Origin: Theionarchaea archaeon | GTDB lineage: Archaea; Methanobacteriota_B; Thermococci; Methanofastidiosales; SZ-28-30 | Assembly: GCA_018992685.1 (NCBI GenBank) | Contig: JACVGT010000021.1 | Coordinates: 81,748 to 145,747, forward strand | DNA: 64,000 nt | Reading direction: 5' to 3' | Shown here: positions 48,060-58,700 of the stretch, piece by piece | How positions within the stretch are numbered: position 1 is the first letter of the stretch | Layout of the letters: each line of letters starts with the position of its first letter | Made by a program: the position numbers and the translations under genes | Notes under the pieces: generated by a model | Databases searched by the model: none | Seen by the model: only the letters and a program-made list of their open reading frames with translations | What the model was told of the DNA's origin: nothing

Positions 48060-51000
48060 TGATTTCTCTCATTAGAAAGCCAATTCTTAAGAGGAGGAGA
48101 ATCCTGATGACAGGAATCTCCATTGTCTTGTCCACCATGCTCTTCTTCTGTGTAAGTTCCGCTCTGGAATTCGTGGATCAGTCTTCTCAGGAGTATTTGG
48201 GCGACGAACAAACATTTATACTGACAGAGGGTGGATCCACAACACTGAGAGATACTGTGTTGGGCATGGGCTTGGCAGAGGCTTTGCAGGGACTATCAGG
48301 AATATATCTCGTGAGCCCTGAGAATTTCTACTATGAAACGCTGGAAGGAGAGCCAGTCATCATCAGGGGAGTGACTCCCACCTTTTTTGAACTGGAACAG
48401 ATTTCCATACAGGGGCGGATTCTCGACGCCTCTGATTTACACAGTGCTGTCATTGGAAGTGAAATCTCTCAGCGGTTTCGCCTATCTGTGGGAGATTCCT
48501 TTATCATTCCCGATCCTATTCATTCGTCGTACATTGAATATACAGTAGTGGGTATTCTCAAAAGCTCTGGCTTCTTGGATAGTGAAATACTTATTCCCCT
48601 TGAGAGCGGCTGGGTCCTTGCTCACCATCCTCGCACCGGTACAGTCAGTGTCATCAGGGTGAAGGTCGACCCTTCAGTCTGGCCTACCTATGAAGAGTTG
48701 TATCGGGTGCTCAAGGAGCCTCCTGAACTCTCAAACCTCCACTCTTACCCTCTTCCTGGCGAGCCACGGATCACTCTCTCAGGAACAGTCTATGATAACA
48801 TGAAGGTGGATGCGGTTCAGGCGTATTACCTGGTGGACACCACGTGGAAGACCAGTTCGGCTCGCGTTGAGGATACTACCTTCGAGGCAGAGATACCTGC
48901 GCGCAGCGAGCAGTACTATGTCACTGCCCGTGATGTCGTCGGAAATGTCACCTCAACCACGGTACAAAGAACAATCCCTCTACAATCAGGCGCTGTTCAG
49001 TACTCACTTACCCCAGAGAATCCAACTGCAGATGATACTCTCACTATTCACTGCTTTTCAGATGCAGATGATGTCAGCCTATACTATACTACAGCGGGGC
49101 CATGGTCCCGACTGGAAATGAGGAAACAGGACGGAAAATTCATTGGCGAGGTGGGGACTCTCAAGGGAGAACTTTTGTTCTACTTTGTCGTTGACACGGG
49201 GGGTATTGAGTATGAAAGCCCCATTTACAAATGCACTGTGGAGAAGGAAAGAGACAAAGGTATCATACAGAGAATCCTCGAAGGGAATAAAATTACGCAG
49301 ACCCAAATCATGTTCCCAGAAGGCATAACTGGTGATTTTGATCTTCATTCGTCACAGGAGTTTTCGGAGGACATAAAGAAGGTTGGTCTGGGGAACCTGT
49401 ACGCTCTGACCATGGTAATCCTGGTGGTCACTGTTCTAGCAACAGTCATGGCCATTTTCTCTTCCATGACTGCAGCCGTTTTTGAATCCAGAAGGGAGAT
49501 TGGGATTCTGCTCTCCCTGGGCGGAAGGCGTTCTGTACTCTACAGTGTATTTCTCATCCATTCCGTGGCCATTTCACTGGCTGCAGGAATCCTGGGAAGC
49601 GTCGGAGGGTATGGGCTGCTTCACCTGATCCATCGCTACGGAACGCTAGTTGCAGGTACAATCTTGATAGAGCCACTTCTGGATGGTCGCATCTTTCTGA
49701 CCAGTCTCCTGTTTGCTGTAGGGATGGGTTGCGTGGCTACCTTCTTCTCGGTGAGGATACTCTCCTCACTGAATCCCTCTGAAGCGCTCAAACGGGTGTA
49801 TCTTGTGAAGGAATCTGGAAGAAAAATCCCCTCTTTCACTTTTCTCCCGGGGGATAGAACCAAGAGCATACTGGTGGTGATCCTCCTGCTAGTATTCTCT
49901 TCAGCACTCCACCTGTATCCCACACTCCGTACTGGACTTCCCTTTGATCCAGATGCATGGTCTCACTATTCCCTCTCCACCGGGATGATCACAACACATC
50001 ACTCTCTGGAAGAACATCCCTTTTTCTATCTCAACTATAATACTCACTGGCAGGCTGTAACGTTCATCCTGTCAGAGTGCAGTCTTGTTTCGGGGATTGA
50101 CCCACTGGATATTACTCGGATTCTCATCCCCCTCATTTCTTCTATATCACTCATTCTCATCTATGCATTGACAGTCCTGGTGTCCAAGTCACGAGTTTCG
50201 GGGGCTGTTTCAGCTGCCGTGTTCTGTGTAGGGGGAATATATATCAACCGATCTTCAGCCGTGACCAAAGAAAGCCTGGCTTTCACTCTCCTTCTCCTCA
50301 CCATCTACCTATACGGAGCAGGAAGATTGAAGAAAAGTCCTGCATTCTATGTTCTTTCCTTTATCAGCTATCCGTGTCTGTTGGTGACACACCACATAAC
50401 TACACTTCTGTTCATCTTGATCCTTCTTTCTATTTCTGTCCCTTTGATGTTATATGAATTGTACAGAGGAACGAATCGAAGGTGGACAGGAATTCTTGAT
50501 ATAACCTTTGTAGTTTACTGCATTACTCTCTTTTACTGGTTCAACAGGGATATGAGTGACTTCCTGCGATTTGGGTTTAGTGATATCTCTCTCCTGCTAT
50601 CCTACCTCCTCGTGGTAGGCAGTACTTTTACATATCTAGCTCTCAGACAGAGTCTCAAAAAGACGATCCTCATGAGTATGTGCGGTTCAGCATGTCTCAT
50701 ACTGCTCCCGTATTTTATCATAGAGTTCAATGTATATTCTGCTGCCCCATCAGAATTTCTCAAGGAGGTTCCTCCCTATGCAATCTGGATGGTCCTGGGC
50801 AGTATTGGCGTTTTCCCCTTACTGACACGGTCTGCAGAGAGAAGACTTCTCTTTTCCGGATGGATTGCTGCTGTCAGTTCCTTTCTTTTGTTTGCATTGA
50901 CCAGGGAACGGTCTGCATTCAGTTTTCTCCTCCTCTTCAGGACGATTTCCTACGGGTACCAGGTCCTGGCCATCATGGCAGGAATGGGAATCGTATTTCT

Positions 51001-51427
51001 CATACAGAAAGGCTCTTCACGGACCCGCAGCGGAATACTTCTCTTTGGAATTGCGGTAGTAATACTTTCCTTTTATTCTGTCCAGTCCGGGTATCTTGGA
51101 AGCTACTATGAGCAGAAGGATCTGTACTGGATGCCCGAATACACAGCAGGAACCTGGGCGGGAGAGTACCTTACAGGTCCAGCGCTAACTGACGAACGTT
51201 TCGGCAAGCTTCTGCAGGGCGTGGCACAAGTCGATTATGACCTGATTGGATTCAGCCAGCTCATGATCAAGGGAGAAGGTCCAGAGGGCGTGATAATCCT
51301 GTATAATGACATGTATATCCATGGATTCGTGGTAGATGTGAATTTCATCCACCCTCAGAAAACGATGGATTCCTTTGACTGCGTGTATGCTAATCCAGTG
51401 GTAACTGTACACAGAAAAGAAGAGTGA
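48059..51427 (+). CDS. ABC permease fused to a GT-C-like membrane domain
   Basis: The 1122 residues combine two unlike parts. Residues 1-570 are a MacB/FtsX permease: N-terminal helix, large extracellular domain with a beta-rich insert (about 230-400), and three helices with AAVFESRREIGILLSLGGRR near 470. From about residue 598 a second membrane domain begins, with some ten to twelve helices, a first loop with LPFDPDAWSHYS near 626, LVTHHITTLLF near 776, and a soluble tail of about 120 residues ending VYANPVVTVHRKEE. This second half resembles the free protein at 41993-43786. Reading frame is continuous. A role in moving or attaching a glycosylated cargo is inference. Confidence 0.82.
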   Translation: MISLIRKPILKRRRILMTGISIVLSTMLFFCVSSALEFVDQSSQEYLGDEQTFILTEGGSTTLRDTVLGMGLAEALQGLSGIYLVSPENFYYETLEGEPVIIRGVTPTFFELEQISIQGRILDASDLHSAVIGSEISQRFRLSVGDSFIIPDPIHSSYIEYTVVGILKSSGFLDSEILIPLESGWVLAHHPRTGTVSVIRVKVDPSVWPTYEELYRVLKEPPELSNLHSYPLPGEPRITLSGTVYDNMKVDAVQAYYLVDTTWKTSSARVEDTTFEAEIPARSEQYYVTARDVVGNVTSTTVQRTIPLQSGAVQYSLTPENPTADDTLTIHCFSDADDVSLYYTTAGPWSRLEMRKQDGKFIGEVGTLKGELLFYFVVDTGGIEYESPIYKCTVEKERDKGIIQRILEGNKITQTQIMFPEGITGDFDLHSSQEFSEDIKKVGLGNLYALTMVILVVTVLATVMAIFSSMTAAVFESRREIGILLSLGGRRSVLYSVFLIHSVAISLAAGILGSVGGYGLLHLIHRYGTLVAGTILIEPLLDGRIFLTSLLFAVGMGCVATFFSVRILSSLNPSEALKRVYLVKESGRKIPSFTFLPGDRTKSILVVILLLVFSSALHLYPTLRTGLPFDPDAWSHYSLSTGMITTHHSLEEHPFFYLNYNTHWQAVTFILSECSLVSGIDPLDITRILIPLISSISLILIYALTVLVSKSRVSGAVSAAVFCVGGIYINRSSAVTKESLAFTLLLLTIYLYGAGRLKKSPAFYVLSFISYPCLLVTHHITTLLFILILLSISVPLMLYELYRGTNRRWTGILDITFVVYCITLFYWFNRDMSDFLRFGFSDISLLLSYLLVVGSTFTYLALRQSLKKTILMSMCGSACLILLPYFIIEFNVYSAAPSEFLKEVPPYAIWMVLGSIGVFPLLTRSAERRLLFSGWIAAVSSFLLFALTRERSAFSFLLLFRTISYGYQVLAIMAGMGIVFLIQKGSSRTRSGILLFGIAVVILSFYSVQSGYLGSYYEQKDLYWMPEYTAGTWAGEYLTGPALTDERFGKLLQGVAQVDYDLIGFSQLMIKGEGPEGVIILYNDMYIHGFVVDVNFIHPQKTMDSFDCVYANPVVTVHRKEE

Positions 51428-51455
51428 TCCCCACTCCCGCTCGGCTGTTCTCTCT

Positions 51456-51815
51456 CTAAGGCCCTCCTCTGTCTTTCTTCTTGATAATACTTCTTCGTAT
51501 AGCACCACAGAGAAAACACAGTATACTGAAAAGGGACAGAGAGTACACAACAGGGATGAGAGAAATCTCCCACAGTACATCCAGGATAACGCCTCCCAAG
51601 ACAGTGACACAGATACTCAACCCAAAACTCAGGGCCAGTGCTTCTATTGGGTCCAGTTCTTTGTGTGGAAACAGTGCGTAAACCAGGGAACCGCCAGGAA
51701 GAAAAAGGACGAATATGAACCCTGCAACTGCTCTCCCATAGACAGGAGCAAGAATCCACACAGTGCACAAGGCAACAATCACACAGATAATCAGTGCGTC
51801 CCTTGGTTTCACCAT
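51456..51815 (-). CDS. DUF1616-like small membrane protein
   Basis: The 119 residues have four membrane helices and the DUF1616 start pattern (ALIICVIVALCTVWILAPV, then FLPGGSLVYALFP and LDPIEALALSFGLSI). DUF1616 domains often accompany archaeal surface-glycan genes; the function is unknown. It follows the AglB-like gene by 61 bases. An ATG six codons upstream, at 51833, is an alternative start. Confidence 0.75.
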   Translation of the reverse strand: MVKPRDALIICVIVALCTVWILAPVYGRAVAGFIFVLFLPGGSLVYALFPHKELDPIEALALSFGLSICVTVLGGVILDVLWEISLIPVVYSLSLFSILCFLCGAIRRSIIKKKDRGGP

Positions 51816-51876
51816 GGTCCTACTCCTGGTCATTACTTTTAAGGTTGTGTGCGGATACAGTTTTTCCGGAATGAGG

Positions 51877-53931
51877 CTACCTGAGGAAGACTGCCCGGGT
51901 CACGGGGGCATGCTCCCCTTCTCTCAACACGATGTAGAACCGCACTACGGGAGGCATGTCAAGAGACACGTGCTGCACTCCAGAGCCGGGCATCGCTCTG
52001 ATGGTGACATCGTAGACACGAATGTCCTCTGATTCCATTGTTCTCATAGCAAAAGAGCAGTTCAAGGTGATGGGTTCAGGTGAGGGATTGTATGTATACA
52101 CCATGACATCCAGAAGGGAGCCGGAACACGTGTATGTAAAGTTGGTCACCAGAGCTCTTTCGTACGTGACCTTGAATAGTTTTAGATCTTCATATTCAAA
52201 GACAAGCTCCATTCCATCGATATCTTCGAAATACAGGGTGCACAGGGCAGAATCCTGATAGGGAACAGGATCTTTGGCAAACAACACCATGGCATAGAAG
52301 CGCTGTACCGTTTGTGCATCCAGTGCTACATACTGTATTCTGTGGTATCTCAGATAGCCCATTCCTTTTTCAGGAGACGCACAGAAGAAATCTGCTGCCT
52401 TTTCAGGTTTCTGGGCCATGATAGTATCTGTTACAGTGCACCGCTCAGCCAGTGCCTGAAACCAATTGCTCTGATCCCATTCTGTGAGGATGCTTGCATC
52501 TGGTGAGCTGTTGTACAAGAGCCAGGAGCTGGCTTCCTCCCAAGAAGGAGTGATATAGGGCTCAGTACTGCTGTAGGTGTAAAAAGAACTGTACAAAGGC
52601 ACCAGCACGTACAAGAATATGACTGAGTATTTCGCTATCATGTTGAACGTGGGGGATCGAAGAGCGTGCTCTGTAGAACGAAAGAAGTAGTAGAAGGCGA
52701 TGGCAGAAAAAGCACATATGCCGGGAGCAGCAGCGAAGAGAAATCGATTGAGTGTTACACTCAAGTACAGCGACAGTACAGTCCATGCACCCACCATGCA
52801 CAGAGATACAGAATCTGGAGACCTGGGCTCCAGCCCCTTTCTCTTGATCAAGGAGACCACAAGGAGAAGTGCTCCAAACACGACCATAAGAATCAGTGAA
52901 TTGTACGCAGACAGGAACACCGAAGGCGTCACTGGCTGAAGTTCCACGATCTGCTGGGAAACCATGGTCTTAGGCAGAAAGAAGGCGCTGCGGGAAATCA
53001 AGAATCCCTTTATGAATGAGAGGCGTTCCCAGAATCCAATCAAAAAGAGGAAGGGAAAAAGTAGTAACAGAGCGCCCGGGATGCGCCCTTTGCGTATCAG
53101 GAGATACCGTGTGAAATCCGTATATACCAGTACTGAGCCTCCTCCCAGCACAGAGAGGCTCATCTTGACCACGAAATCAGCCATTAAATTATCATATACT
53201 TTATTTGAATAGTAGAAGAGCAGGATAGAGGGTATGGAAACGCATAAAAATATAAATGAATGTTTGAAATTAACTTTTTTTCGAAACAGATCTGTCACGC
53301 TCATAAAAAAAGAGAATGACAGCAGAACCAACACAATAAGAATCCATCCATTGAAAATAAGCATGGCGGTGGCAAGAAGTCCGATTTCCAGGACAATCCA
53401 CAGCAATGTGGCAGATCCTGAGCTCTTATATATTTTCAGGTAGACATAGATGGCCAGGATGAGAATGACCACCATGAAAACGTCACCTCTGTACACCCCG
53501 GATGTGCTTCGAATAGAAGCTGCAGAGACGATTGCCAGGAAGAAGGCGGATAGAAATCCGATCTTTCTGTTACAGGCGTCTGCCATTAATATATAGATGA
53601 AGACAACTGCGGTGGTTCCGAAGATAATGGGCCACAGCTGGAAAAAGTGTATGAGATGGGATTCGTTTTCAGACATGACGGTGTATGGGATGAGAAGAAT
53701 ATAGTAAAATCCAGGAGGAGTCCAGTTCTTTCCCGTTCCCGGGAAGTTTGAAAGGTTGTTCCAGGGGGCATAGTGGTGTGTATGAGTAAAATCCGTCTTT
53801 GTCACGGCGTAATGGAGCCAGGGGTCAGCCCATGGCAGGGTTTGGTGTTCCAGGCTCATGACTCTCACAGAAAGAGCGAGCAAAACAAGAAGCATGATAA
53901 GAACTAAAAGTGGAGTTGTCTTTTCTTTCAT
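51877..53931 (-). CDS. AglB/STT3-like oligosaccharyltransferase homologue, degenerate motif
   Basis: The 684 residues have about twelve membrane helices and a C-terminal soluble domain from about residue 460. The first loop has WADPWLHYAVTKTDF near residue 34, matching the DxD-type metal site of oligosaccharyltransferases, and later GVYRGDVFMV recalls the second acidic loop. In the soluble domain the acceptor motif WWDYG is replaced by LTEWDQSNWFQAL near residue 492. It may be an altered N-glycosylation enzyme or a paralogue with another acceptor. It lies between a small surface protein and a DUF1616 gene. Confidence 0.8.
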   Translation of the reverse strand: MKEKTTPLLVLIMLLVLLALSVRVMSLEHQTLPWADPWLHYAVTKTDFTHTHHYAPWNNLSNFPGTGKNWTPPGFYYILLIPYTVMSENESHLIHFFQLWPIIFGTTAVVFIYILMADACNRKIGFLSAFFLAIVSAASIRSTSGVYRGDVFMVVILILAIYVYLKIYKSSGSATLLWIVLEIGLLATAMLIFNGWILIVLVLLSFSFFMSVTDLFRKKVNFKHSFIFLCVSIPSILLFYYSNKVYDNLMADFVVKMSLSVLGGGSVLVYTDFTRYLLIRKGRIPGALLLLFPFLFLIGFWERLSFIKGFLISRSAFFLPKTMVSQQIVELQPVTPSVFLSAYNSLILMVVFGALLLVVSLIKRKGLEPRSPDSVSLCMVGAWTVLSLYLSVTLNRFLFAAAPGICAFSAIAFYYFFRSTEHALRSPTFNMIAKYSVIFLYVLVPLYSSFYTYSSTEPYITPSWEEASSWLLYNSSPDASILTEWDQSNWFQALAERCTVTDTIMAQKPEKAADFFCASPEKGMGYLRYHRIQYVALDAQTVQRFYAMVLFAKDPVPYQDSALCTLYFEDIDGMELVFEYEDLKLFKVTYERALVTNFTYTCSGSLLDVMVYTYNPSPEPITLNCSFAMRTMESEDIRVYDVTIRAMPGSGVQHVSLDMPPVVRFYIVLREGEHAPVTRAVFLR

Positions 53932-53948
53932 GAAGACCCTGATTTACT

Positions 53949-54389
53949 TCATTTGGCTTGAAATCTCCAGTAGCCGTCTTCCGGCATTCTCCACATTAGA
54001 CCGTCTACTGTGTGAACAAACAGGTAATAATCATATGGTCCTCTGTCCAGACAGATAGATCCGTCAAACCGTCCTGTCTTCCCGTTGTACATTAATTCAA
54101 CCTGGGTTCCTGGCCTGATGATACAGATAACCCGGGAAATGTCATAGTTTCCTTCATTAACGTGTGCAGATATACTGACCCAACAGCCGTCCTGACGGAT
54201 ACTAATGAAGTCCCTTGTTGAATGAGGTATGACTGGAGGAGAAGAACCACCACCTCGATTCCCACCGAACCTGTTTCCGAAGTTACCCTGTCCGTACATC
54301 AGTAATGGCAACCCTACCGTAGCAAATAACAGAATCGCAATCATGGAAACCAGAATCCAGCTTTTGGTAAGAACACCTTTTTCAGCCAT
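53949..54389 (-). CDS. Small membrane-anchored extracellular protein
   Basis: The 146 residues have one N-terminal membrane helix (WILVSMIAILLFATVGLPLL), a Gly/Asn-rich linker (QGNFGNRFGGNRGGG), and a beta-rich extracellular domain of about 90 residues. No family was recognised. It starts the operon that continues, 17 bases on, into the AglB-like gene, so it could be an accessory or substrate. The TATA element, read on the minus strand, lies at about 54405-54413. Confidence 0.7.
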   Translation of the reverse strand: MAEKGVLTKSWILVSMIAILLFATVGLPLLMYGQGNFGNRFGGNRGGGSSPPVIPHSTRDFISIRQDGCWVSISAHVNEGNYDISRVICIIRPGTQVELMYNGKTGRFDGSICLDRGPYDYYLFVHTVDGLMWRMPEDGYWRFQAK

Positions 54390-54588
54390 GTATCTCGCCT
54401 GCCATTATTTTATATTTAATGCATATAAACCTTTGGGCATTCTGTCCTCAGTCACACAAAATTCGCGATTTTGACGAAAATTCAAGGCGTCTGATCCATC
54501 TCCCTCCGCGTAGCTCAACGAGAGCAAGAGCAATCAGTGGATATAAATAGTACCCTTACGTCAGTACAAGAAGAACAGGAGGATCGCC

Positions 54589-55203
54589 ATGAGCAAAGAA
54601 TATTTCGAAACGGTAGCTCAAGAATGGGATACTCTGAGAGAAGGATTCTTCTCTCAGGCAGTGAGGGAGAAGGCATTTGCCAAGGCAGGGATTTGTCCTG
54701 GCACAGTAGCCGTCGACGTGGGCTCTGGAACAGGGTTTATAACAGAAGGACTTGTTTCAGAGGGAGTATATGTCATTGCAGTGGACGAATCTGAATCAAT
54801 GATCCGGGAATTGAAAAAGAAAATCCAGAGTTCCGAATTTGGGTGCTGTATTGCGGAGGTGGAAGCATTGCCCATCACCAGTGGCAGCACGTTCTATGTT
54901 TTCTCCAATATGGTATTGCACCATGTAGAGAACCCACCGTCAGCCATCAAAGAAATGGCCCGAATTCTTCGTCCAGGAGGAATCCTGGTAATAACAGACT
55001 TGGATGAGCACCAATTCGAGTTCTTGAGAGAAGAGCATTCTGATCGTTGGATGGGATTCAAGAGGGAACATGTCAAAGCGTGGTTTGAGCAGGCAGGACT
55101 TACGAATGTTGATGTAGACTGTGTGGGAGAAGACTGTTGTTCCACGTCACGCTCACATGAACAGGCGCAAATCAGCATTTTTGTGGCTTCGGGCAGCAGA
55201 TAA
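54589..55203 (+). CDS. SAM-dependent methyltransferase (UbiE/Methyltransf_11 type)
   Basis: The 204 residues have the SAM-binding loop AVDVGSGTGFITEGLV near residue 43, the acidic strand end IAVDESESMI and the post-motif FSNMVLHHVENP. The small-molecule methyltransferase class is clear, but the substrate is not. The ATG has an AGGAGG site at 54577-54582 and a TATA box at 54541-54550, so this message has a short leader. Confidence 0.88.
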   Translation: MSKEYFETVAQEWDTLREGFFSQAVREKAFAKAGICPGTVAVDVGSGTGFITEGLVSEGVYVIAVDESESMIRELKKKIQSSEFGCCIAEVEALPITSGSTFYVFSNMVLHHVENPPSAIKEMARILRPGGILVITDLDEHQFEFLREEHSDRWMGFKREHVKAWFEQAGLTNVDVDCVGEDCCSTSRSHEQAQISIFVASGSR

Positions 55204-55249
55204 CTGGATTTCCCCATAGTTACAGTGATTTTGTACGGGGTTAAAAGCT

Positions 55250-55499
55250 CGAACGTATCGCAAAAGAGAAGAAAGATGCGAGAACACGTTTCCTACAATC
55301 TCAGCTTCTTCTGATTCTACTGACGGGCGGGCTTGCACAAGGAAGACCAGTAAAGTGAAATTATCAAAAACATACTGGTATATCTGATTTGACATGCCAT
55401 TGAGCATGGGAGGCCCACAACGTATCTCATGCTTTGTTGTCCGGTTGAAAATAAACAGTCTAGCGTATACCGAACGTACTCATTGAAAGGACAAGTCAT
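55250..55499 (-). pseudogene. Possible gene remnant with a frame change
   Basis: On the minus strand one frame from 55499 reads MTCPFNEYVRYTLDCLFSTG and stays plausible to about 55385. A second frame then gives a hydrophobic stretch FTLLVFLVQARPSVES and VFSHLSSLLRYVRAFNP. Joined with a shift near 55380 they would make one small protein. No family was recognised, so this is weak and may be chance. Confidence 0.22.
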
Positions 55500-55650
55500 A
55501 AAGCCAAGAACTGCCAGATTTTACATTTGAAATCAATCTAATGGTCTCATTAATCTCCGATCTATCCTTCGATAATATTTTAAAACATAAATTCATCTAT
55601 TAATGTTCAGGTTTCTACCAATGATTATTTTATATGCGCTAATAGAAAAG

Positions 55651-55720
55651 TTTATAAAGCACTGATTCCCCAAGAAGAATCGGCGCGGACAACAAGTGAG
55701 TCAAGTATATTTGAAGGAGG
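55651..55720 (+). promoter_or_regulatory. Promoter and ribosome binding site of the RHS gene
   Basis: TTTATAAAG at 55651-55659 is the TATA box, predicting a start site near 55683 and a leader of about 45 bases. GGAGG at 55716-55720 lies seven bases before ATG 55728 but only one base before ATG 55722, so the second ATG is the likely start. The rest of the gap from 55204 contains only the weak remnant listed separately. Confidence 0.6.
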
Positions 55721-55727
55721 TATGGAC

Positions 55728-58700
55728 ATGAAAGTAATAAAGGTAAGTTGGATAACAATTGCTTTGATTCTTGGGCTACTCTCTATCTCTCAGAACGTCT
55801 TTTCCACACTGGAGAGTTCCCAAGATATAGTTCTCAATCAGCCTTTTGACATGGTAAGACATTTTGCGTTGGAGGATCCACTCTATAGGACTGAAGAGGC
55901 CTACGGTTCCACAGAACAACCATCTCATCCACCTCTGGAGATTCATGCCAGTGATATACCACAATTTGAGTACATGGCAGCCTCTCCCTACTACAAGGTG
56001 TTCTTCAAAGGGACAGCAATGAGAATGGAGATTGGGGAAGCCTGGATTGAGTTTGAAATGGTTGGAAACGATCTAGAACAGGTGCAAAAAGGACGAATTT
56101 CAGTTGATAGTGATATACTTTCTGTTTCTAACGTTCTTGATGCAACAGATGTAGAATACCAGGTAGGAACATCTTTGCTGACAGAAAATCTGGTCCTCCA
56201 CATCCCACGGGAATACCAACGATTTGTATACACGATATCCTGGGGTGACCTGACACCCGAATACGTAGAAGACGGACTACTATTCTCTTCAAATGGTAAC
56301 CCTGTTGTGAAGATTCTTCCTCCTTTCATGAAGGATGCAGTAGGCTCAATATCTACTGATATTCATTACGAACTGATCGAGACAGAGGCAGGTCAAGAAC
56401 TACACAAGGTTATCAACGAATCAGGACGGGAATGGCTTAGAAACGCTGTGTACCCTGTGATTATTGATCCCTCCATGCAGACCTTTGAGGATGCCTGGCA
56501 ATCTTCAGGATTAACACCATTTGGACAATATTTTAAGAATTTAAAAGAATACGTCAACCCTGCAAATGGGTTCCTAACCATTACCCAGAATGATCTCGTA
56601 ATCCCTGGGCGCGGGCTCGATCTTCTCATTACTAGAGTGTATCAAACGCCTGCTATCTTCTATGGTACAGATCCCTATGATTACGAAGCTCCGCCTGTAG
56701 ACATCGGAAAAGGATGGGCACTTGATTTCCCTTATGTTGGCAGCAAATACCTGCACCTATGGGGAGGAACAGTGTATAAAATCTCCTGGGTAAATAATAC
56801 CTTTGAAAACCACATAGGTACCCACTTTGTGTTGGTGAAAAACGGCGATAGTACTTATACCCTAACTACAGCCAGCGGAACCGTGTACGAGTTCAATACA
56901 TCAGGCAACATAACTCAGATCAAGGATGTTGATGTCAACACCATTTCCTTTACCTATGAGAGCGGAGTCCTGACCACCATCACTGACACAATTGGACGCA
57001 CGGTGAGCCTGACCTATTCGGACGGGCTCCTGTGGAAGGTTTCCTACAATGGTGCAGAACTGGAGTATTCTTATGACGATAATGACTGTCTGCAGTGGAC
57101 AGAAGATTTCCTGAATAGAAGAACTAGCTACTACTATAATACCGGGTACAACTACTGGTTACTATCAAAGATAGAGTATGTAACAGGGGGCTACACAACA
57201 TATTCCTATTCCCGATTCACTGATGAAGACTACTACAAGTACTACGTCACTGACCAGAGGGCATACACAGCAAGTCAGATTCGCCACTCTGCTTTTGCCT
57301 ATACCGGCACGTTTGACTCCATCACGTCTTCATCCACTACTGTCAAGAATGAATCAGATGTCGCTCAAGGCTCATATCATTTCACCATAGATTCCAACGG
57401 GCTGATAACCCAGAGAGTCGTCAAGAATGCAGCAGAAACGACAATTCGAAAATCTGTCTATAGCTACAACTCTTTGAAGGAGGCGATCCAAGAACAGGTC
57501 TACCATGATGGGTCCACCCTATCATATACTGTTTACTACGCATATGATAATTGGGGTAATCTCATCTATGTTAAGGATGCAGAGGGCCATGAACAGTTCT
57601 TATCGTATGCAAATACCTCTACCTCGGGGTTCTTCATAGATAATAATGGTAATATCATCAAGACCTTTACTGGCGCTTTCTCCAATTCCAGTGTTCCTTC
57701 AGCAGTCCACACCGCTGTACTAGGCGTAGCAGAAAAACAGGATGCGACACACGTTAAGGAGATGTATGTCACCTATGATTCTGAAGCTCATCCCACACAG
57801 GATAAGAAACTGTTTGGTGGTACCACCACGTGGCTAACCTTTTCAGGGACGTTCAATGAAAAGACAGATGATACGAGCTTTTCCGTTGACCTGACTGGAC
57901 ACCAGGTCATAGGAAACGGGGTTCTGCAGATTACAGGGGCTGGATCTGATGATACGTATAGCGAAAGTCACGGATTCGGCTGTCCATGCACGTACGACAG
58001 CTGCTACTCGGAAACAGGTGGCTGGTCAAGCAACTATTACTACCTCTACTATCGATATTGCATTGGAGGAGGAGTGTACTGTTATTATGCAGATACATAT
58101 ATTGGTCCTTTTACCCACTACCCCGGTACTCTTGGTTACCAGAGTTATTCTGTTAATCCTTCTCTTGGTTCAGCTTTCACGGATACGAACCCCTTCACTG
58201 TCTGGACGTACTGGAAGGCGTACCCAGTGCAAGTCCAGTATGACATCAATGGATCTGATTGGAAGACTATCACGTCGAACCTGAAGAACACAACTGCAAA
58301 TATTACAGTCCCTGGATTGAATAGTGGTCAGAATACATTGTACTTCACCGAATCCTCATCATATCAGACCAAGTTTACCTGGAGTCTGTATGTGCCAGTG
58401 GACAATTCACCACAGAGCTATCAAACGAGTATGCAATACGATACCTATGGTAATGTCACTTCTGTTACTGATCCTGAATCCAATTCTGTTAGTTTCACCT
58501 ACTCTGCAACATACAGTTCCGCCTATCTAACCGAAATTTCAGCCACTGTTGGCCAAGATACAATTGCTACCAAAGCCACATACGATTACAATAGGGGATG
58601 GATTACTTCCATACAGGAACCCAAGGGTGTAGCAGCAAGCTCTGGGTACACCACGTCTTATTCCTATGATCTCTTGGGGAGAACTACTACCAAGACGTTC

